Assembly: GCF_000313135.1 (NCBI RefSeq)
Contig: NW_004457390.1
Location: 163,846 to 227,845 of the forward strand
Direction of reading: 5' to 3'
DNA from: Acanthamoeba castellanii str. Neff
Lineage: Eukaryota; Discosea; Longamoebia; Acanthamoebidae
Length of the DNA stretch: 64,000 nt
The position numbers and the translations under genes were made by a program. The notes beneath the pieces are model-generated. The model ran no database searches. It saw only the letters and a program-made list of their open reading frames with translations, and had not been told where the DNA came from. Shown here in pieces: positions 58,901-64,000 of this stretch. Numbering within the stretch: position 1 is the first letter of the stretch; the number at the start of each line of letters is the position of its first letter.

Positions 58901-61481
58901 TTTGTGTTGAACTGCGCAGTTGCTGCACAACGAGCTCATCGACCACATGCCGTTCCAGCTCAAGTCGCTCATCCTCCTCCACATCGCGCGCGGAATGAAC
59001 TTCCTCCACTCGTCGGACGTCGTGCACAGGGACCTCAAGTCGCTCAACGTGCTGCTGGACTCCAAGTGGAACGCCAAGGTGGCCGACTTCGGGCTCAGCA
59101 CGCTCGGCTCAGGCCCGCGGGACCGCGCGCAGTTCGAGGGCAGCGTGCCGTGGGCCGCGCCGGAGATCCTCAACGAACAGAACGACGCCGATCTCTTCGC
59201 CGCCGATGTCTACAGCTTCGGTATCATCACGTGGGAGGTGCTGACGCGCGACCAGCCCTACCGCGGCAAGAGCCCCGCCGCCGTCGCCGTCGCCGTGCTG
59301 CGCGACAAGTGCCGCCCGCCCATCGCGACCCAGGAGGAGTACGGGACGCTCTATCTGGAGCGCGACAACCTCGAGCTGCTGCCCTACGTGGAGACCGTGG
59401 TGTGCCTCATCGAGAGCTGCTGGAGCGATGAGGTCAGCGTCCGGCCCACCTTCCTCGAGATCACCTCCAACCTCGCCAATCTGGTGTCGCGCGTCAAGGC
59501 CGTCCACAACGGCGGCTCGTCGACCAGCGGCATGATGACCGGCAGCATGACCAGCTCGTCGGACTACTCCGGCGGAGGCTACGGCGGCATGGGGCGCGAC
59601 AACTCGAGCCGCAGCCACGGCTCGTCGACCAACTCCAAGAACTCGATGGACCGGAATACCTACGAGCCGCGCCGAGGCAACGCGCTTCGGCGCTACCACT
59701 ACTACGACGGACCGCACGCCATCGTGTGCTCCGACGTGGCCATGGCCGGCACCCTCTGGAGCAACGTGCCCGAGGCGATGAAGGATGCCACTCGCCTGCA
59801 CAACGAGCTCCTCCGTGGCCTGCTCGCGCGCTACGGCGGCTACGAGACCATGCTGCCCAAGATCGAGGGAGGCGCCGCCGGCACCTTCTGCATGGCCTTT
59901 GCCACCACCGCCGACGCGCTCCTCTGGTGCGCCGACGTGCAGCGCGCGCTGCTCGAGGCCGACTGGCCCGCCGCGCTCCTCCAGTGCCCTCCCGCCGAGG
60001 AACTCAACGCCGGCGGACTCGACGATAAGCTCATCTTCCGCGGCCTCCGTGTGCGCATGGGCGTGCACCACGGCACCCCGCGCTGCCACATCGACTCGCT
60101 CACGCACCACATTGAGTACACCGGCCCGGCGGTCCAGAAGACCCAGGAGCTGGCCTCGCGTGCGGCCGGCGGTGTAGTGCTGCTGTCGGCGGAGGCCTAC
60201 TACGACCTGAAGCGCGACCGCGCCTCGGCGGGCTCAGTCATCGAGGGCGGCAGCCGCATCCGCGCGCTGCTGGACACCATGGCCGACGAGGGCGCCACCC
60301 TCTACGAGCTGGTCCTGCCAGGCCTAGAGGCGCGCTGCCTGCGCACCATCGTCAAGGACACCATGCCACTGCATCGTCGTCGCCTGCTCGAGGGCTCGGC
60401 GGCCAACAAGGCGCGTCTCGCCAGTGCGCGGTCGGCCTACGACAGCAGCAGCAGCGACTCGGACTCAGACGACGACCGGCGCAACAGCAAGGTGGTCGAT
60501 CTGAACACGTCGCTGTCGTTCATCGACCCGCTGGCGTCGGCCTCTATGTCGATGGTCCACGACGACCGCGGGCACCGGCCGGACCACCGGAAGGAGCCCG
60601 TGGAGCTGGGCTTCCTCAACTCGGCCAACATGTGCCGCACGATCATCAACTACCGCGAGATCCTCGTCGAGAAGCCGATCGGCTCCGGCTCGTTCGGCAT
60701 CGTGCACAAGGCCCGGTGGAAGGGCGTGCCGGTGGCGGTCAAGACCCTCACGGCCAAGAAGCGCCTGTCGGAGGAGGACATGCTCGACTTCCGCTACGAG
60801 ATCGCGGTGCTGGCCGACCTCAACCACCTCAACGTGCTGGCCTTCATCGGCGCGTGCCTCAACGAGCCCCACCTAGCCATCGTGACCGAGTACATGGGCC
60901 GCGGCAGCCTGCGCGACGTGCTGCACAGCACCAGCTCCAAGCTGCCGTGGCCCATGCGCCTGCGCATGCTGCGGGACGCCGCCGACGGCGTGCGGTATCT
61001 GCACACCCGCGCGAGCCCCATCATCCACCGCGACCTCAAGTCCTCCAACCTGCTCGTCGACGACAACTGGACCGTCAAGGTGGGCGACTTCGGCCTGGCG
61101 CGCATCAAGGGCGACAACGCCACCATGACCCGCTGCGGCACGCCCGCGTGGACCGCGCCCGAGGTGCTCAGCTCCAACACCTACGACGAGAAGGCCGACG
61201 TGTACTCGTTCGGCGTCGTCATGTGGGAGGTGCTCACCCGCCGCCAGCCCTACGAGGGCCGCAACTTCATCAAGGTCACCATGGACGTGCTCAAGGGCGA
61301 CCGGCCCACGATCCCGGCCGACTGCCCGTCCGACTTCAGCAAGCTCATGCGCAAGTGCTGGCACGCCAACCCGCACAAGCGACCGGCCATGGAGAGCGTC
61401 GTCAGCGCCATCGAGCACATGATGCAGGGCCACGACGACGAACAGGTCCCCTCCACCCTCATCATCGCCGACAACGTCTAA
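55915..61481 (+). CDS. Receptor-like kinase: PstS-like ectodomain, EGF, TM, kinase, degenerate cyclase, kinase
   Basis: Three exons: 55915-57416, 57517-58825, 58920-61481. A signal peptide (LVLVAAALVLLLSS) leads to an ectodomain of about 750 residues with PstS-like elements (MWNAPEIAALNPEL, EADTERVTGAKDSGLT). One EGF-like module (CVNDGTICSDHGQC, CRCDSGWQGALCE) and a membrane span (IGLAVGLSAGVCLILILLVL) follow. Kinase 1: GQGGYGKVYKATW, HRDLKSLNVLL, DFGLST. Then a class III cyclase-like domain: AIVCSDVAMAGTLW, PKIEGGAAGTFCMAF, LRVRMGVHHGTPRC, HHIEYTGPAV. Kinase 2: GSGSFGIVHKARW, HRDLKSSNLLV, DFGLAR. Both kinases keep Lys, HRD and DFG. The second metal-binding Asp of the cyclase (canonical EGD) is Gly (GGC 59871-59873), so cyclization is doubtful. 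The TKL-like kinases and this layout are a known expanded theme in Acanthamoeba. Confidence 0.92.
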
Positions 61482-61582
61482 ACTCTGCCGAGGCCCCGTG
61501 CTCCTCCTTGTACAACACGACACAGCAATGTACTTCTATCAAACCGAAACAAACCGAAACAAACCGAAACAAACAAAACTCG

Positions 61583-63303
61583 TCAAGGCTGAACGAGAGA
61601 GTCGGCGGAGAAGATGGGCTCCCAGTGGAAGCACCGGCTGGAGCGGAGGAAGGGGACGGTGCGGGTGGGCGGGTCGGGGTCGGTGCCGACCTGCTCCCAC
61701 ATGAAGGCCTGCGGGCTCTTGCGCTTGTACCGGGGCCAGCTGGGCGGGGCCGGCTTGCCCTTGTGGGCGATGCGGGACCACGAGGCGATCATGCGCGCGG
61801 CCAGCACGTAGTCCGACGGCGCAAAGTTGGTGACGCCGTAGACCGAGGCGTTGAAGATGTAGGGCAGCTCGTTGCCGTGGCTGGCGCCGAAGAAGGGCTG
61901 CGTGCTGTAGGGACTGGTGTAGTTCCACACGAAGGCGTAGACCGGCCCGCCGTGCTTGGCCAAGTGGTGCGCGGCGAGGTTGGACCCGCAGATGATGTAC
62001 CAGTCACCCAGCACTTCGGCCAGGCCGTACCAGTAGCCCAACTGGGCGGTCGAGGCGGCGTACCACCCGAGCACCTCGTCGATCTGGGCGTCGGTGAGCA
62101 TGAACCCGAGGCTGTTGTTGCGCAGAGCGCGGAGGTAGTCGGCCTCGGTGATGTTGTCGGCCGGCGTCTTGAAGCCCGTCCGCGTGTAGGCCATGTAGGT
62201 GCCCTCGTCCTGCGTGTGGCCGATCACGATCCGCACGTCCGTGTCGTACTCGCCGCGCTTGATCAGGTTGTAGGGCTGATCCGTGAGAAACACGCCGTCG
62301 ACGCAGGGCTGGAAGTAGTTGATCATCGCCTCCGACGTCGGCGGCACGATGCTCGCGGCGGGGAGCGCGCGCATGCAGGCCAGCACGTCGGCGGTGGAGG
62401 ACTGGTTGCAGCCGCGGCTGGCGGCCCACTTGAGCGACGCGGCCTTGGTCTGGGCCAGCGTGGGCATGACCCACTGCCAGGTGCTCTGTAGGATGGCGGT
62501 TTGGGCCTGGCCCAGGAAGGCGCCCGGGTCGGAGTAGGGGTGGACCATGGTGTGCAGCATCGCGGCGTTGCCGCCCGCGCTCTCGCCAAATATCGTCACG
62601 CGGTCGGGATCGCCGCCGAAGCTGGCAATGTTGTCCTTGACCCACTGCATCGCCAGAATCTGGTCCTGGAATCCGACGTTGAGGTCGGCCTGGTCCTCCA
62701 GCTCGGGCATCGCGAAGAAGCCGAACACGCTCAGCCGGTACTGTGGCGTCACGGCACAACGCATGAGTATTGCGAAAAAGAACGAAGCGAAAAAGAGGGG
62801 GGGGGGAAGAAGAACGAAAGCGAAAGCTCGAGGAGCACCTGGATAGTGACGAGAACGACGCGGCCGTTGCCGGAGAGCCACTGGCCGGCGTATTGGTCGG
62901 ATTGGCCGGTCCAGTAGCGGCCGCCGTGGACGTAGAACATGACGGGCAGGTCGTCGCCCTCGCGGGTGTTCTTGGGCGTGAAGACGTTGAGGTAGAGGCA
63001 GTCCTCGCTACCGAGCGTGGGCGACTGAATGCAGGGCACCGGGAACGAGGTGGCATTGTAGACCCCGGACCAGGGCGAGGCGGGCGCGGCGGCGGCGAAG
63101 CGCTGGGGCGGGTCAGCGAAGGGGATGCCCAGGAAGGCGCGAGCGATGCCGTCCTTGACGAAGCCCTGGACCGGGCCGGTCTGGGTGTCGACAATGAGCT
63201 GTGGTGGTTGGTGGTGCTGTTGGTGCTTCTTAGACTGGGCGCATTGTAGGACCACAAGAAGAAGGAGTAGGGCAAGGCACAGAGCTGGGGAGGTCTTCGC
63301 CAT
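61583..63303 (-). CDS. Secreted type-B carboxylesterase
   Basis: Carboxylesterase/cholinesterase-family hydrolase, exported. Two exons, phase 0: 63303-62839 and 62740-61583. The signal peptide is TSPALCLALLLLLVVLQCAQS. Family landmarks in order: TGPVQGFVKDGIARAFLGIP; EDCLYLNVFTP; FYVHGG; GFQDQILAMQWVKDNI; nucleophile FGESAGG; acid Glu in GHTQDEGTYM; His in GASHGNELPYIF. The triad is intact, so it should be active. Several sequons (NAT, NQS, NIT, NNS, NYT, NAS) fit secretion. It converges with the receptor kinase, with about 100 bases between stops that contain a repeated AACCGAAACA unit. Confidence 0.9.
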
Positions 63304-63428
63304 GATTGTTTGACAAGTGAGTGTTGGTTGTACAAGTGCGGCGAGGAGTGATAGGCGAGCAATAAGGGTTGCACTGATACTCAACGTCACTAAAATAGAG
63401 CCAATTTGGAAGTTGGGGAGGACCAATA
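63304..63428. promoter_or_regulatory. Carboxylesterase upstream region
   Basis: 125 bases between the esterase start codon and the tRNA inverted repeat. It should contain the esterase core promoter on the minus strand; CTAAAATAG near 63390 is the only AT-rich element. Confidence 0.35.
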
Positions 63429-63460
63429 CAGTTTCCGCAGTCGCTTCACATCAATAACAA

Positions 63461-63533
63461 GGGGGCGTAGTTCAATTGGTAGAGCGTCTGACTCCAGATC
63501 AGAAGGTTGCGTGTTCAAGTCACGTAGTCCTCA
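63461..63533 (+). tRNA. tRNA-Trp (CCA), copy 1
   Basis: Cloverleaf with acceptor arm GGGGGCG, D arm, anticodon loop CTCCAGA giving anticodon CCA (63494-63496), and T arm GCGTG-TTCAAGT-CACGT. The 3' acceptor strand is AGTCCTC with discriminator A. Pairing of base 7 (G) with base 66 (A) fails, unlike copy 2. TTTT at 63538-63541 is a Pol III terminator. No intron. Confidence 0.85.
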
Positions 63534-63767
63534 TATCTTTTGCGGACATGCGAATTGTATGAACCCAATTCTGCAACTAGAATCCCTTCTTTCATAAACC
63601 ATCTGCAAAACATGAATTGCTCTGACCAAGCAATACCTGGCCTAGGCTGGTGCACGCAGGTTTCTGGCTCATGTCTGGCATGGGTGTTGGAGGTTAGTTT
63701 CAACATTTCAAACTTCTTTCCTAGTTGCAGAATTGGATTCAAACAATTCGCATGTCCGCAAAAGATA

Positions 63768-63840
63768 TGAGGACGACGTGACTTGAACACGCAACCTTCT
63801 GATCTGGAGTCAGACGCTCTACCAATTGAACTACGCCCCC
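63768..63840 (-). tRNA. tRNA-Trp (CCA), copy 2
   Basis: Same sequence as copy 1 except that the acceptor strand reads CGTCCTC, so all seven acceptor pairs form (two G-U). Discriminator A, followed by a TTTT tract on the minus strand. This is the better candidate for the functional gene. Confidence 0.9.
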
Positions 63841-63872
63841 TTGTTATTGATGTGACGCGACTGCGGAAACTG

Positions 63873-64000
63873 GAAGCACAGTTGCAACTGTGAGTCTGCG
63901 TCTCCTCATTCAGGCTGAGCCTGCTGTTGCTGTTGGCCGCCAGGTGGTCTCCCTCTCTCTCCTCTCTCTCTCCTCTCTCTTCTACGGCGGCAGGCCTTGG
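63873..64000. other. Window end, unassigned
   Basis: A stretch reading AEPAVAVGRQ on the plus strand ends at a possible donor (CCAG-GTGGTC near 63942), followed by a CT-rich tract and a possible acceptor (GGCGGCAG near 63993). This could be the edge of a gene continuing to the right, but there is not enough to support it. Confidence 0.25.

Larger units (their letters stand above)
63429..63872. repeat. Inverted duplication with 152-bp arms
   Basis: Arm 1 is 63429-63580 and arm 2 is 63721-63872 in reverse complement, separated by 140 bases. The arms differ at only four positions by my alignment. Each carries a complete tRNA-Trp gene plus about 32 bases of 5' and 47 bases of 3' flank. Confidence 0.9.

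Noticed and set aside
59109..60110. 333-codon minus-strand frame opposite the receptor kinase
   Set aside because: It lies opposite kinase and cyclase exons and has no domain; a GC-driven antisense shadow.

Overview
This window reads as nuclear DNA of an amoebozoan, most likely Acanthamoeba. GC-rich coding exons alternate with many short introns (roughly 60-150 nt) whose donors are often GTACG or GTACC. A 5S rRNA gene at 6423-6535 agrees with my recollection of the Acanthamoeba 5S sequence. A receptor kinase with two kinase domains flanking a cyclase-like domain, and a Pats1-type ROCO kinase, fit the same lineage. Coding models below were built by hand from splice signals with reading phase checked across exons; transcript data were not available.

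Layout. 1-7200: end of a mitochondrial succinyl-CoA:3-oxoacid CoA-transferase (minus), a small HSP20, a 15-exon Twinkle/T7-gp4-like mitochondrial primase-helicase, a secreted protein, 5S rRNA, and a secreted Thr-repeat protein. 7440-15532: three consecutive minus-strand genes with lipid or sterol links: a hormone-sensitive-lipase-type hydrolase, site-2 protease, and a Neverland/DAF-36-type Rieske cholesterol 7-desaturase. 16071-25916: a PTEN-like phosphatase with an RGG-rich tail, a four-SH3 coiled-coil adaptor (minus), and a mitochondrial RCC1-repeat protein. 26656-32420: a Ulp2/SENP6-7-type SUMO protease and a small unknown gene.

32630-44237: a very large Pats1-like gene encoding GRAM, a dead myotubularin domain, LRRs, Roc GTPase, COR and kinase. 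It is cut by a 254-base assembly gap. Beyond the gap: the start of an unknown minus gene, a 56-residue zinc protein, a DHRS7-like dehydrogenase with a GC-AG intron, and divergent from it (61 bp between start codons) an isopenicillin-N-synthase-like 2OG/Fe(II) oxygenase. 48757-52090 holds two tandem paralogs of an unrecognised family. Then come a ZC3H14/Nab2 homolog with six CCCH fingers, the receptor kinase-cyclase-kinase, a secreted carboxylesterase, and an inverted duplication carrying two tRNA-Trp(CCA) genes.

Recurring themes. Several signalling or modifying enzymes keep their fold but lack key catalytic residues (myotubularin Cys and Arg, cyclase metal-binding Asp, SUMO protease Asp). Three genes show single-base reading-frame breaks that may be sequence errors. 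Introns across the window carry simple repeats of CACACG, TCGTG, CAACG or GCGT units.
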